Source of the DNA: Hyphomicrobium sp. D-2
GTDB taxonomy: Bacteria > Pseudomonadota > Alphaproteobacteria > Rhizobiales > Hyphomicrobiaceae
Assembly: GCF_029872155.1 (NCBI RefSeq)
Contig: NZ_JARXLA010000002.1
Span: forward strand, 310,001 to 374,000
Direction: 5' to 3'
Length of the DNA stretch: 64,000 bases
Of the stretch, positions 8,677 to 17,300 are shown one piece after another (within the stretch, counting starts at the first letter, position 1; each line of letters opens with the position of its first letter). The translations under genes and the position numbers were made by a program. The notes beneath the pieces were generated by a model that was not told the DNA's origin, made no database searches, and saw only the letters and a list, made by a program, of their open reading frames with translations.

Positions 8677-9249
8677 ATGGCTCTGGTGTTGACCAGTGCG
8701 CCCGCTCTGGAGCCGGTGACGGTTTCGGAGGCGAAGGCGCACCTGCGTGTTGATGGAACGGCTGAGGATACTCTGATCGGCAGCCTGATCTTAACCTCGC
8801 GTCTGCATATCGAGGCGGCTTTGGGACTGGCGCTGATAACGCAGGGCTGGCGGTTGAAGCTGGATCGCTGGCCGAAAGACGGCGCGGTGGAGCTGCCGTT
8901 GGGTCCGGTGCAGGCGGTGACGGACGTACGCGTTCTCGACGGTGCGGGTGTTGCGCAAACGGTGCCACCGGAAAGCTATGTGGCGGATGTTGCCAGCAGC
9001 CCGGCGCGGATTGTGCCGCGCGGAGCGTGGCCGGTGCCGGGTCAGCGAACCAACGGGATCGAGATCGATTTCAGCGCGGGCTTTGGGGCTGCCGCTGGCA
9101 ACGTGCCTGCTCCGGTGCGCCAGGCGTTGCTGCTGCTGGTTGCGCATTGGTATGAGCATCGTGATCCGATCGAAGTCGGTTCGAAGACAACGGCAATTCC
9201 TGCGGCGGTTTCAAATCTGCTGATGCCCTATCGCGCGGTGCGGCTGTAA
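8677..9249 (+). CDS. GTA gp6, head-tail connector protein (gp6-like)
   Basis: This is a head-completion adaptor that joins the portal ring to the neck. The protein is 190 aa. Its start, PALEPVTVSEAKAHLRVDG, followed by D-x-LIGSLILTSRLHIEAALG, is the hallmark of the phage gp6-like connector family. The C-terminal helix QALLLLVAHWYEHRDP is also conserved. It is the first gene after the hairpin-rich spacer. Its stop overlaps the ATG of the next gene by one base (TAATG), which suggests translational coupling. Confidence 0.9.
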   Translation: MALVLTSAPALEPVTVSEAKAHLRVDGTAEDTLIGSLILTSRLHIEAALGLALITQGWRLKLDRWPKDGAVELPLGPVQAVTDVRVLDGAGVAQTVPPESYVADVASSPARIVPRGAWPVPGQRTNGIEIDFSAGFGAAAGNVPAPVRQALLLLVAHWYEHRDPIEVGSKTTAIPAAVSNLLMPYRAVRL

Positions 9250-9578
9250 TGGCGGAATTTGACATCGGTGATCTACGCACGCGCGCTTCGATAGAAACAT
9301 CGACGTCAACGGATGACGGCGGCGGCGGCCGCGCAGTGGTGTGGACGAAGCTTGCCGACATATGGGCTTACGTGCGCGCGACGACTGGCTCGGAGAACTT
9401 CGCGCACGACAGGCTTTCGGGCTCAGTGAGCCATGAAATCGTGATGCGACATCGCGCAGATGTGACGCCGGGCATGCGCATCATCGTCGGGACGCGCGTG
9501 TTTGAAATCCGGGCGGTGTTCGATCCCGATGGCAGGCGCCGATGGACGCGCTGTCTGGCGCAGGAGCGTGACCTGTGA
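9249..9578 (+). CDS. GTA gp7, head-tail adaptor
   Basis: This 109-residue neck protein belongs to the SPP1 gp16-like head-closure family. The supporting segments are DLRTRASIETSTSTDDGGG, WTKLADIWAYV and SHEIVMRHRADVTPGMRI, then FEIRAVFDPDGRRRW. Proteins of this family seal the head after packaging and provide the tail docking surface. The gene overlaps gp6 by one base, and its stop overlaps the GTG of the following small frame by four. Confidence 0.88.
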   Translation: MAEFDIGDLRTRASIETSTSTDDGGGGRAVVWTKLADIWAYVRATTGSENFAHDRLSGSVSHEIVMRHRADVTPGMRIIVGTRVFEIRAVFDPDGRRRWTRCLAQERDL

Positions 9579-9772
9579 AGCTGGGCGTGAGCGTGCGCCC
9601 GTTCGACCGTGCGCGCCTGATGCGTCGCGCAGAGGCGATGGTTCAAGCGGCGGCGTCGCGGGTGAACAGCGGGCGCCAGAATGCAATTATCGGCAACACA
9701 GGTGGGGCGGTAAATGGCGAACGCGAATTGGGCACTGCAACAGGCGATGCTGACAGCGCTGACAAGCGATAG
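9575..9772 (+). CDS. Small frame between gp7 and gp8, unknown
   Basis: This 65-residue frame starts with GTG inside the gp7 stop (GTGA overlap) and runs 59 bases into the tail terminator gene. The first half is basic (VRPFDRARLMRRAEAMVQAA) and could be a short helix. The second half, which overlaps gp8, is low in complexity. Phages of this type often carry an HK97 gp10-like gene here, so it may be a remnant or simply a chance frame. The four-base overlap with gp7 is the main support. Confidence 0.35.
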   Translation: MKLGVSVRPFDRARLMRRAEAMVQAAASRVNSGRQNAIIGNTGGAVNGERELGTATGDADSADKR

Positions 9773-10121
9773 CGCACTAGTGGCGCTGCTGGGCGGCGAG
9801 CATGTGTGGGACAGCGTGCCGGCGCGGGCGCCGTTTCCCTATGTTGCGTTTGCGGGTGGTACCGAGCGGGACTGGAGCACCGGCACCGACCAGGGCAGTG
9901 AGCATGCGGTAGGGTTGCATGTCTGGTCACGCTACGCCGGGCGCAAAGAGGCGCAGGCGCTCATCGCGGCGGTGCGCGACGTGCTGCACGATGCTGAGCT
10001 GTCGCTGACCGGTCACACGCTGATCAATCTGCGGCATGAGAGTTCGGAGATCGTGCGGCACAGCGATGGTGAAACGTATCAGGGAATTATGCGCCTGCGC
10101 GCAGTGACAGAGCCGCAGTGA
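9714..10121 (+). CDS. GTA gp8, tail terminator (DUF3168)
   Basis: This protein caps the tail tube and joins it to the head. The protein is 135 aa and matches the DUF3168 layout. It starts with WALQQAMLTALTSDSALVAL, then VWDSVP-x4-FPYVAF, then HAVGLHVWSRYAGRKEA, and ends with ETYQGIMRLRAVTE. The start is an ATG at 9714 with GTGGGG upstream. The position between neck and major tail protein fits the GTA gp8 slot. Confidence 0.88.
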   Translation: MANANWALQQAMLTALTSDSALVALLGGEHVWDSVPARAPFPYVAFAGGTERDWSTGTDQGSEHAVGLHVWSRYAGRKEAQALIAAVRDVLHDAELSLTGHTLINLRHESSEIVRHSDGETYQGIMRLRAVTEPQ

Positions 10122-10177
10122 GACCTGCGGGGGCTGGGAAACTATGCTTATAAATTGGGCAACGAAGGGCTGATGTG

Positions 10178-10594
10178 ATGGCGGCACAGAAGGGCAAGGA
10201 TCTGCTGTTGAAGGTGGATTCAGATGGCTTGGGAACATTTACGACGGTCGCCGGGCTGCGTTCGCGCACGATCGCGTTCAACGCGGAATCCGTGGACGTA
10301 ACGCATGCAGAAAGCGCGGGGCAGTGGCGCGAGCTGCTAGCGGGCGCGGGTGTGAAGTCGGCGCGGGTGACGGGCGCTGGTATCTTCAAGGATGCGTCGT
10401 CGGACGAGATTGTGCGCAGCTATGTGTTCAATGGCACGATCCGGAACTGGCAGGTGATCGTGCCGGATTTCGGCAGCATTGAAGGGCCGTTCCATATCGG
10501 ATCGTTCGAACTGACGGGACGCCATGACGGCGAAGTTGGGTTTGAGATGGCCCTGGAATCTGCCGGGCAGCTGACATTCACCGCTGCGACATAG
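10178..10594 (+). CDS. GTA gp9, major tail protein (TP901-1 family)
   Basis: This is the tube subunit of the GTA tail. The protein is 138 aa from the ATG at 10178, with GAAGGG upstream; an in-frame GTG three bases earlier is the alternative. TP901-1-type features are QKGKDLLLKVD, then VAGLRSRTIAFNAESVDVTH, and ESAGQWRELL, followed by the GIFKDASSDE region. The protein ends in GQLTFTAAT. In Rhodobacter GTA the tail chaperone genes come next, but here a ynfA-like gene intervenes. Confidence 0.92.
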   Translation: MAAQKGKDLLLKVDSDGLGTFTTVAGLRSRTIAFNAESVDVTHAESAGQWRELLAGAGVKSARVTGAGIFKDASSDEIVRSYVFNGTIRNWQVIVPDFGSIEGPFHIGSFELTGRHDGEVGFEMALESAGQLTFTAAT

Positions 10595-10674
10595 GCAGGA
10601 GCCGTGACGCATTGATCGGCGGCCGCACTCCGGTGCAGAGTTGTGCCCAGGACAATGGGCGCAAGGGGGCACCG

Positions 10675-11004
10675 GTGAGCACAACGATCGCAATATTCGT
10701 GATGGCGGCCATTACCGAAATAGCCGGATGCTTTGCGTTCTGGGCCGTGGTGCGGTTGCAGGCACCGACCGTGTGGCTGGTGCCTGGCGTGGTCAGCCTG
10801 CTGGTGTTCGGCTGGCTGCTGACGCAGGTGGATGTCGACTATGCCGGGCGTGCGTATGCCATTTATGGCGGCATCTATATCGCGGCCTCGGTGGTGTGGC
10901 TGATGGCGGCCGAGGGCAAGACGCCGGACCGCTTCGATGTGCTGGGTGCTCTGGTTTCTGTCGCCGGGGCTTTGATCATTCTGTTTGCGCCGCGCAGCGC
11001 ATAA
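10675..11004 (+). CDS. ynfA: YnfA-family (UPF0060) small membrane protein inside the GTA cluster
   Basis: This is a four-helix inner-membrane protein of the UPF0060/YnfA family, related to small multidrug resistance transporters. From the GTG at 10675 (GGGGG upstream) it is 109 aa, close to E. coli YnfA (108 aa). Shared features are EIAGCF in helix 1, VSLLVFGWLLT in helix 2, the loop GRAYAIYGGIYI, and a final helix GALVSVAGALIILF. It has no known virion role. It lies between the major tail protein and gp10 genes, has its own ribosome-binding site and is followed by a hairpin, like phage moron genes. Confidence 0.88.
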   Translation: MSTTIAIFVMAAITEIAGCFAFWAVVRLQAPTVWLVPGVVSLLVFGWLLTQVDVDYAGRAYAIYGGIYIAASVVWLMAAEGKTPDRFDVLGALVSVAGALIILFAPRSA

Positions 11005-11022
11005 CAATCGACAACTGAGATT

Positions 11023-11092
11023 GCACGGCTGCAACCGACGCGACGCTTCGTGATGGAGCGTTGCGGCGGACGGCCGTGCTGTGGGTTTTTCT
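11023..11092 (+). terminator. Hairpin and T-run after ynfA
   Basis: GCACGGC (11023-11029) pairs with GCCGTGC (11073-11079), with a further imperfect inner stem (GCGACGCT against AGCGTTGC). GTGGG and five T residues come a few bases later. It may be a weak terminator that isolates ynfA or tunes expression of the downstream tail genes. Confidence 0.45.
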
Positions 11093-11109
11093 GACATCGG
11101 GAGATGGTG

Positions 11110-11484
11110 ATGGCGAACGCGCATCGCGGAGAAATAGCGGCTGAGCTGGATGGCAAGGCGTTCAAGCTGGTGCTGACATTGGGCGCGCTGGCGGAACTGG
11201 AAGGCGCGTTTGGCGATGACGACATGCTGGCGCTGGCACAGCGCTTCAGCGGCGGGCGATTGTCGGCACGCGATTGCGTACGGATCATTGGCGCTGGGCT
11301 ACGTGGCGCAGGCTACGAGATCACCGACGATGCGGTGCGCGGGATGCGCGCGGACGGTGGCGCTGGCGGATACGTGGATATCGTGGCGCGGCTGCTGCGC
11401 GCGACGTTCGGCGAAGAGAGCGAAGGCCAGCGGGCATCGGCGGCGGAGGACGCAGAACCCGGCCCTTTCCCTGGGACGATGTGA
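11110..11484 (+). CDS. GTA gp10, tail assembly chaperone-like protein
   Basis: This 124-residue protein matches the GTA gp10 family of tail chaperone-like proteins. The conserved start is HRGEIAAELDGKAFKLVLT, followed by LGALAELE and then LSARDCVRIIGAGLRGAG. The ATG at 11110 sits 7 bases after GGAG, while the ATG at 11104 is too close to it. The stop overlaps the next ATG by one base. The pair gp10 and gp10.1 probably helps load the tape measure protein, as G and GT proteins do in lambda. Confidence 0.85.
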   Translation: MANAHRGEIAAELDGKAFKLVLTLGALAELEGAFGDDDMLALAQRFSGGRLSARDCVRIIGAGLRGAGYEITDDAVRGMRADGGAGGYVDIVARLLRATFGEESEGQRASAAEDAEPGPFPGTM

Positions 11485-11657
11485 TGGCGGCAGGTTTCGG
11501 CCTGCTGGGACTGTCACCGCAGACATTGTGGGCGATGACGCCGCGTGAACTGGCGGCGGCGTTGCGCGGCAGGCTGGGTCCGCGCATGTCCGGTCCGCTT
11601 TCGCGCAGCGATCTTGCTGGTCTTCTTGAGCGCTATCCCGATCGCACGCGGAGCTGA
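11484..11657 (+). CDS. GTA gp10.1, small phage tail assembly chaperone
   Basis: This 57-residue protein starts at an ATG that overlaps the gp10 stop (TGATG). The sequence AAGFGLLGLSPQTLWAMTP, followed by RELAAALRG, is characteristic of the short TIGR02216/DUF2376 tail assembly chaperone family, which lies between gp10 and the tape measure gene in GTAs. The longer in-frame extension upstream (from 11274) overlaps gp10 and is not used. Confidence 0.82.
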   Translation: MAAGFGLLGLSPQTLWAMTPRELAAALRGRLGPRMSGPLSRSDLAGLLERYPDRTRS

Positions 11658-11684
11658 AACCTTAAAGGCAATACAGGAGCGCAA

Positions 11685-12281
11685 ATGGCTGAGTGGAACG
11701 ACACCGCTGACACGATGACGGTTACGGTACTGGCCGATACAAGTCAGTTTCAGCAGCAGCTCGCGGATGCGTCGCGCATGGGGCGGCAGTTCGGCAATGC
11801 GCTGGGTTCGGCATTCGAAGGCATCGCCGTGAAGGGCAAGGGCGTGAGCGATGTGCTGCGCTCGCTGGCGCTGAACCTGTCGCAGATCGTGCTGAAGGCG
11901 GCACTGAAACCGCTGACCAATTCGCTGGGCGGGGCACTGGCGGGATTGTTCAGCGGCGGCGGGCTCGCGTTTGCCAACGGTGGCGTGATTTCGCGCGGGC
12001 TGCCGGTGCCGTTTGCGTCTGGTGGTGTGATTGCGAGCCCGACGACGTTTCCGCTTGCTGGCGGGCGCACTGGACTGATGGGCGAACGCGGGGCGGAGGC
12101 GATCATGCCGCTGGCGCGTGGGCCCGACGGGCGGTTGGGCGTCGCCGCGCAGGGAATGGGCGGCGGCATGAACGTGACGTTCAACGTGACGGCGCAGGAC
12201 GCCGACAGCTTCCGCCGCTCGGAGGCGCAGATTGCGGCGATGGTGACGCGCGCCGTGGCGCTGGGTCAGCGCAATATGTGA
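11685..12281 (+). CDS. GTA gp11, tail tape measure protein
   Basis: This 198-residue protein sets tail length and is short, as in GTAs compared with phages. The N-terminal part is helical (FQQQLADASRMGRQFGNAL). The centre has FANGGVISRGLPVPFASGG and GVIASPTTFPLAGGRTGLMG, the Gly-rich signature of lambda-type tape measure C-termini, and it continues with GERGAEAIMPLARGPDGRLG. The start has AGGAG upstream. Confidence 0.9.
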   Translation: MAEWNDTADTMTVTVLADTSQFQQQLADASRMGRQFGNALGSAFEGIAVKGKGVSDVLRSLALNLSQIVLKAALKPLTNSLGGALAGLFSGGGLAFANGGVISRGLPVPFASGGVIASPTTFPLAGGRTGLMGERGAEAIMPLARGPDGRLGVAAQGMGGGMNVTFNVTAQDADSFRRSEAQIAAMVTRAVALGQRNM

Positions 12282-12331
12282 CGGCGCATGACGTGGCGTG
12301 AGTTGGGTTTCAATGGCAAGGCAAGCGAGCG

Positions 12332-12967
12332 ATGGCGTTTCATGAAGTGCTTTTTCCCACCGATATTTCGCGCGGCAGCCAGGGCGGACCGGAGCGGCGC
12401 ACCGATGTGGTGGTGCTTGGGTCGGGCCATGAGGAGCGCAACGCGCGCTGGGCGGATTCGCGCCGCAGCTACAATGCCGGATATGGCGTGAAGTCGCTGG
12501 ATGATCTCAACGCGGTAATTGCGTTTTTTGAGGAACGGCGCGGGCGGTTACATGGATTTCGCTGGTGCGATCATACCGATGACAGGTCGGGTGCGCCGGG
12601 CGCTGATATATCGCCAAACGATCAAGTGCTTGGTAACGGCGATGGCGCGCGAACAACGTTTCAACTTATCAAGACTTATGGATCGATGTTTGCGCCATGG
12701 TCACGGGTGATCCGCAAGCCGGTTGCCGGGTCTGTGCGCGTGGCTGTGGATGGCGTGGAGATCGATGCGGAGCATTTCAGCGTCGATACGGCATCCGGCA
12801 CGGTGACGTTCGACGGCGATCATGTGCCGGGTGATAGTGCTGTGGTGACGGCTGGATTCAGGTTCGATGTGCCGGTGCGTTTTGACACCGACCGGCTGGA
12901 AATCAATCTGCAGGGCTTCCGTCACGGCGCCATTCCGCAGATCCCGATTGTCGAGTTGCGGCTTTGA
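12332..12967 (+). CDS. GTA gp12, distal tail protein (DUF2460)
   Basis: This 211-residue protein belongs to the DUF2460/TIGR02217 family, the distal tail subunit in the Rhodobacter GTA particle. Conserved parts are AFHEVLFPTDISRGSQGGPE, RRSYNAGYGVKSLDDLNAVI, FFEERRGRLHGFRWCDHTD, and the C-terminal DTDRLEINL followed by IPIVELRL. It marks the switch from tail tube to baseplate genes. Confidence 0.9.
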   Translation: MAFHEVLFPTDISRGSQGGPERRTDVVVLGSGHEERNARWADSRRSYNAGYGVKSLDDLNAVIAFFEERRGRLHGFRWCDHTDDRSGAPGADISPNDQVLGNGDGARTTFQLIKTYGSMFAPWSRVIRKPVAGSVRVAVDGVEIDAEHFSVDTASGTVTFDGDHVPGDSAVVTAGFRFDVPVRFDTDRLEINLQGFRHGAIPQIPIVELRL

Positions 12968-12997
12968 CGGCGGCGCGCGTAGCAGGAGTATGCGGAT

Positions 12998-13861
12998 ATG
13001 AAAACCCTTCCGGCGGATTTGCAGGCGCATCTGCAAACAGGCGCGACGACGTTGTGCTGGTGTTGGCGGCTGACACGCGGCGACGGTGTGAAGATGGGCT
13101 TCACCGATCACGATCGTGATTTGGCGTTTGAGGGTGTGACATACGAGGCTGCGGCGGGTTTCTCGGCCAGTGAGATGCGCGACAGCATGGGGTTGAGTGT
13201 CGATAATCTGGAGGTGACGAGCGCGCTTTCATCCGATCGGTTGAGCGAGGCGGATCTGGCGGCGGGCCGTTATGACGATGCGCGCGTCGATATATTCCGG
13301 GTCAACTGGCAGGCGCCGGAACAGCGGGTGCTGATGCGGTCGGGCAGTTTGGGGGAAGTGCGGCGCGCAGGGTTGAGCTTTACCGCCGAGGTGCGCGGGC
13401 TGGCGCATTATCTGCAGCAGCCGAAGGGGCGGCTGTACCAGTTCACCTGCGATGCGGATGTGGGCGACAGGCATTGCGGCGTTGCGCTGAACGATAGCGC
13501 TTTTCGCGGCGAGGGCGAAATTGTTGATGTGAGCAGCGCGCGGCTTTTCACCGTCAGCGGGCTTGATGGTTTTGACGATGGCTGGTTTGCGCGTGGCGCG
13601 CTGACGTTCACGTCCGGGGCAGCGGAAGGGCAGACCGTCGAGGTCCGGTCACACACGCGTGCCGGCGAGATGGTGCGCATCGAGCTATGGGCACCGGCGC
13701 GCGGACCGCTTGTTGCGGGGCAGACGTTTGTCGTGACGGCGGGTTGCGACAAGCATTGTACGACATGTGCAGAGAAATTCGGGAACGCCGCAAATTTCCG
13801 TGGCTTTCCGCATATGCCGGGCAACGACTTTCTGACAACGTTCGGGCGACGCGGCGTCTAA
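12998..13861 (+). CDS. GTA gp13, tail hub protein (DUF2163)
   Basis: This 287-residue protein belongs to the DUF2163/TIGR02218 family. It begins with LQTGATTLCWCWRLTR, then DGVKMGFTDHDRDLAFEG, a typical start for this family. Cysteines cluster near CDKHCTTCAEKFGNAANFRG, close to the end. They include a CxxxCxxC arrangement; in the homologous Rhodobacter GTA hub protein the equivalent cysteines are reported to bind an iron-sulfur cluster, which I infer rather than see. The gene precedes the peptidase gene as in other GTAs. Confidence 0.88.
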   Translation: MKTLPADLQAHLQTGATTLCWCWRLTRGDGVKMGFTDHDRDLAFEGVTYEAAAGFSASEMRDSMGLSVDNLEVTSALSSDRLSEADLAAGRYDDARVDIFRVNWQAPEQRVLMRSGSLGEVRRAGLSFTAEVRGLAHYLQQPKGRLYQFTCDADVGDRHCGVALNDSAFRGEGEIVDVSSARLFTVSGLDGFDDGWFARGALTFTSGAAEGQTVEVRSHTRAGEMVRIELWAPARGPLVAGQTFVVTAGCDKHCTTCAEKFGNAANFRGFPHMPGNDFLTTFGRRGV

Positions 13862-13916
13862 CCTTCTTCGCGCTCTCAGCCCACAAACGCAAACAGCAAT
13901 CAATCGGATCGATGCC

Positions 13917-14369
13917 ATGACGGATGCGTCACCTGTGGTGGATGCAGCGGCGATCGTGCGCGCGGCGCGCGGTTGGATTGGTACGCCATACCACCATCAG
14001 GCCAGCGTGCGCGGTGTCGGGACGGACTGCCTTGGTCTGGTGCGCGGCGTGTGGCGCGAACTTTATGGCGCGGATGCGGAACGCCCGCCGCCGTATAGCC
14101 GCGACTGGGCAGAGGGTGGTGGCGTGGAGACGATGCTTGAGGCGGCGGCCAGGCATATGCAGCCCGTGGCGGCCAGCGAGCGGGCGGCGGGCGACGTGGT
14201 TGTTTTTCGTGTGCGGCCGGGCGTAGTGGCGAAGCACGCCGCGATACTTTCAGGACCGATGACGATGATCCACGCGATGGAAGGTGCGCCGGTGTGTGAG
14301 GTGCCGCTGTCACGCTGGTGGCTGCGCCGAGTGGCGGGCGTGTTCCGTTTTCCGCGAGAGGATGTCTGA
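13917..14369 (+). CDS. GTA gp14, NlpC/P60 cell-wall peptidase
   Basis: This is a tail-associated peptidoglycan hydrolase that helps DNA pass through the recipient cell wall. The protein is 150 aa. It has the NlpC/P60 catalytic Cys in GTDCLGLVRG (C38) and the His in VAKHAAIL (H107), preceded by GDVVVFRVRPG. It starts WIGTPYHHQASVRG, as in the TIGR02219 phage peptidase family. Its stop overlaps the next ATG by one base. Confidence 0.92.
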   Translation: MTDASPVVDAAAIVRAARGWIGTPYHHQASVRGVGTDCLGLVRGVWRELYGADAERPPPYSRDWAEGGGVETMLEAAARHMQPVAASERAAGDVVVFRVRPGVVAKHAAILSGPMTMIHAMEGAPVCEVPLSRWWLRRVAGVFRFPREDV

Positions 14370-17300
14370 TGGCGACACTTGCACTTGCGGCCGCCGGTGC
14401 GGCCGTTGGCGGCGCTGTTCTGCCGGGCGGTTTGACGCTGCTCGGTGCGACGATCACCGGCGCAACACTCGGATCGCAATTGGGCGCGGTTGCTGGCTCG
14501 GTGATTGATCAGGCGCTGTTGGGTGGTTCTGGTGGCACGCGGCATGTTGAAGGGCCGCGTCTCTCGGAGCTGCACATTACCGCTTCGACGGAGGGCGCGC
14601 CTGTGCCGCGCGTTTACGGGCGCGTGCGCCTGGGCGGGCAGGTGATCTGGGCGAGCCCTTTCGAGGAGGAGATCGTTTCATCGTCGAGCGGTGGCGGCTC
14701 GGGGAAGGGCCTTGGCGGTGCGTCGGCGCCGACAACGGTAACGACGCAATACCGTTACTATGCGAGCTTTGCCGTGGCGCTGTGTGAAGGCGAAATCGCA
14801 GGTGTCGGGCGTGTGTGGGCCGATGGGGTTGAGCTGGATCGCGCGCGGGTGGTGCACCGGGTTTATACCGGCAGCGAGACGCAGGACGCCGACAGCCTGA
14901 TTGCCGCCTATGAGGGGGCCGACACCGCCCCGGCATATCGCGGCGTTGCGTACGTGGTGTTTGAGCGTCTGGCGCTGGCGCCGTTCGGTAACCGCATGCC
15001 GCAGCTTTCGTTTGAGGTCTATCGCACTGTTGATGACTTCAGTGACAGCATTCGAGCGGTGGTGATGATCCCGGGATCGGGTGAGTTCGCCTATTCGCCG
15101 ACGCCGGTGACGCAACTTGTGGGGCTTTCAACCCAGCAGCCTGAGAACGTGCACTCGCGCCAGGGCGGCACCGACTGGACAGTGTCGCTGGATCAGCTTG
15201 AAGAGACGCTGCCGAATGCGAAACATGTGTCGCTGGTGGTGAGCTGGTTCGGCACCGATTTGCGCGCGGGTGAATGTCAGCTTGTGCCGGGCGTGGAGAA
15301 CCGCGAGAAAATCACAAGTCCTTATGAATGGACGGTGGCGGGCCGCACGCGCGCGAACGCCTACATGGTGAGCCAGCGCAATGGGCGCGCGGCGTATGGC
15401 GGCACACCGAGCGACCGTAGCGTGATCGACGCCATTCGCGATTTGAATAGTCGCGGCATCGGGGTGACGCTGAATCCGTTCATTCTGATGGATGTGCCTG
15501 CGGGGAATGCTCTGGCCAATCCCTATGGTGGCGGCAGTCAACCGGCTTATCCCTGGCGCGGACGCATTACGGCGCATCCGGCAGCGGGCAGTGTTGCCAG
15601 CGTCGACCAAACCGGTGCGGCGGGCGCACAGATTGCAAGCTTTGTCGGCACGGCGCAGGTTGGCCATTTCGCCGTTGTTGGCGACGCCGTTGTGTACAGC
15701 GGGCCAAATGAGTGGTCGTTCCGGCGGATGATTTTGCACCATGCGTTTCTGGCCAAAGCGGCCGGTGGCGTTGATGCGTTTCTGCTGTGCAGCGAACTGC
15801 GCGGCTTGAGCTGGGTGCGTGATGGCGGGCAAAGCTATCCGTTTGTAGATGCGCTGATTGCGCTGGCCGCAGACGTGAAGACGGTGCTGCCGGATGCCAA
15901 GATTGTCTACGCTGCGGATTGGTCGGAATACTTTGGCCATCAGCCCGCAGACGGCACCGGCGACGTGTTTTTCCACCTCGATCCGCTGTGGGCGTCGGAT
16001 GCGATCGACGCGATTGGCATTGATGTTTACTGGCCGCTGGCGGATTGGCGTGACGGCCGCGAGCATCTCGATCTGATGGCGGGTGTGCGCTCGATTTATG
16101 ACCACGCGTATTTGAGCGGCAACCTGAGAGCGGGCGAAGGCTTCGACTGGTATTACGCCTCGGCCGAAGATCGCGCGGCGCAGGTGCGCACGCCGATCAG
16201 TGATGGCTTGGGCAAGCCGTGGGTCTATCGCTACAAGGATATAAGGTCGTGGTGGCTCAACCGGCATTACAACCGACCGGGCGGCGTTGAAGCGGAGCTG
16301 GCGACCGACTGGGTGCCGCAGTCAAAGCCGTTCTGGCTGATGGAGATTGGCTGCCCTGCAATCGACAAGGGTGCCAATCAGCCGAACGTGTTTGTCGATC
16401 CGAAAAGCTCCGAAACGGCGCTGCCGCATTTCTCGCTGGGTGCCCGCGACGATTACATGCAGCGGTGTTTTCTGCGCGCGATGATCGAGGGACTTGATCC
16501 GGATGCGGGCGGCTATCTTGATGGTGCGAACCCGGTTTCGGCGATCTACGGCGGGCGCATGGTCGATCTGGCGCGCGTCTATGTTTACACGTGGGATGCA
16601 AGGCCGCATCCGGCGTTCCCGAACGATACCGATGCGTGGGGCGACGGCGAGAACTGGGGCGTCGGGCACTGGTTGACGGGGCGCTTCGCCAGTGCGCCAC
16701 TGGCGGATACGGTTGCGCGGCTGCTGGAGGACTACGGCTTTGACGCGCACGATGCACGCGGCCTTTCGGGCACCGTGCCGGGATATCTCATCGACCGCGT
16801 GATGGCGGCCCGCGATGCGTTGCAGCCACTGGAGTTGGCGTACTTTTTCGATACGCTTGAAACCGGTGGTGAGATTGTTTTCCGGCATCGCGGCGCGACC
16901 GGTGCGGTGATCGATCTGGCGCTCGATGATCTGGTTGAGGCGAAGCCGGAAGCGGCACTGCTGGTGTTGACGCGCGGACAGGAGACCGAGCTTCCGGCAT
17001 CCGCGAAGCTGCGCTACATCTCGGCTGCGTCGGATTACAGCCAGGCGGTGGCGGAGGCGCGCAGACTGACAGGCGCCAGTGGTCGCGTGAGCCAGGCGGA
17101 TCTGCCGATCGTGCTGGAGTCGCAGCAGGCGGACGCCATTGCGGAGACGTGGCTGTTTGAAGCCTGGGCGGCGCGTGAGCGTGCGAGTTTCAGTTTGCCT
17201 CCGAGCATGCTGGCGCTGGAGCCATCGGATGTGGTGCGCATCGGCGTTGGCGTTGATGCGCGCGCGTTCCGTGTGACGGAGATTGGCGAGCGCGGCGTGC

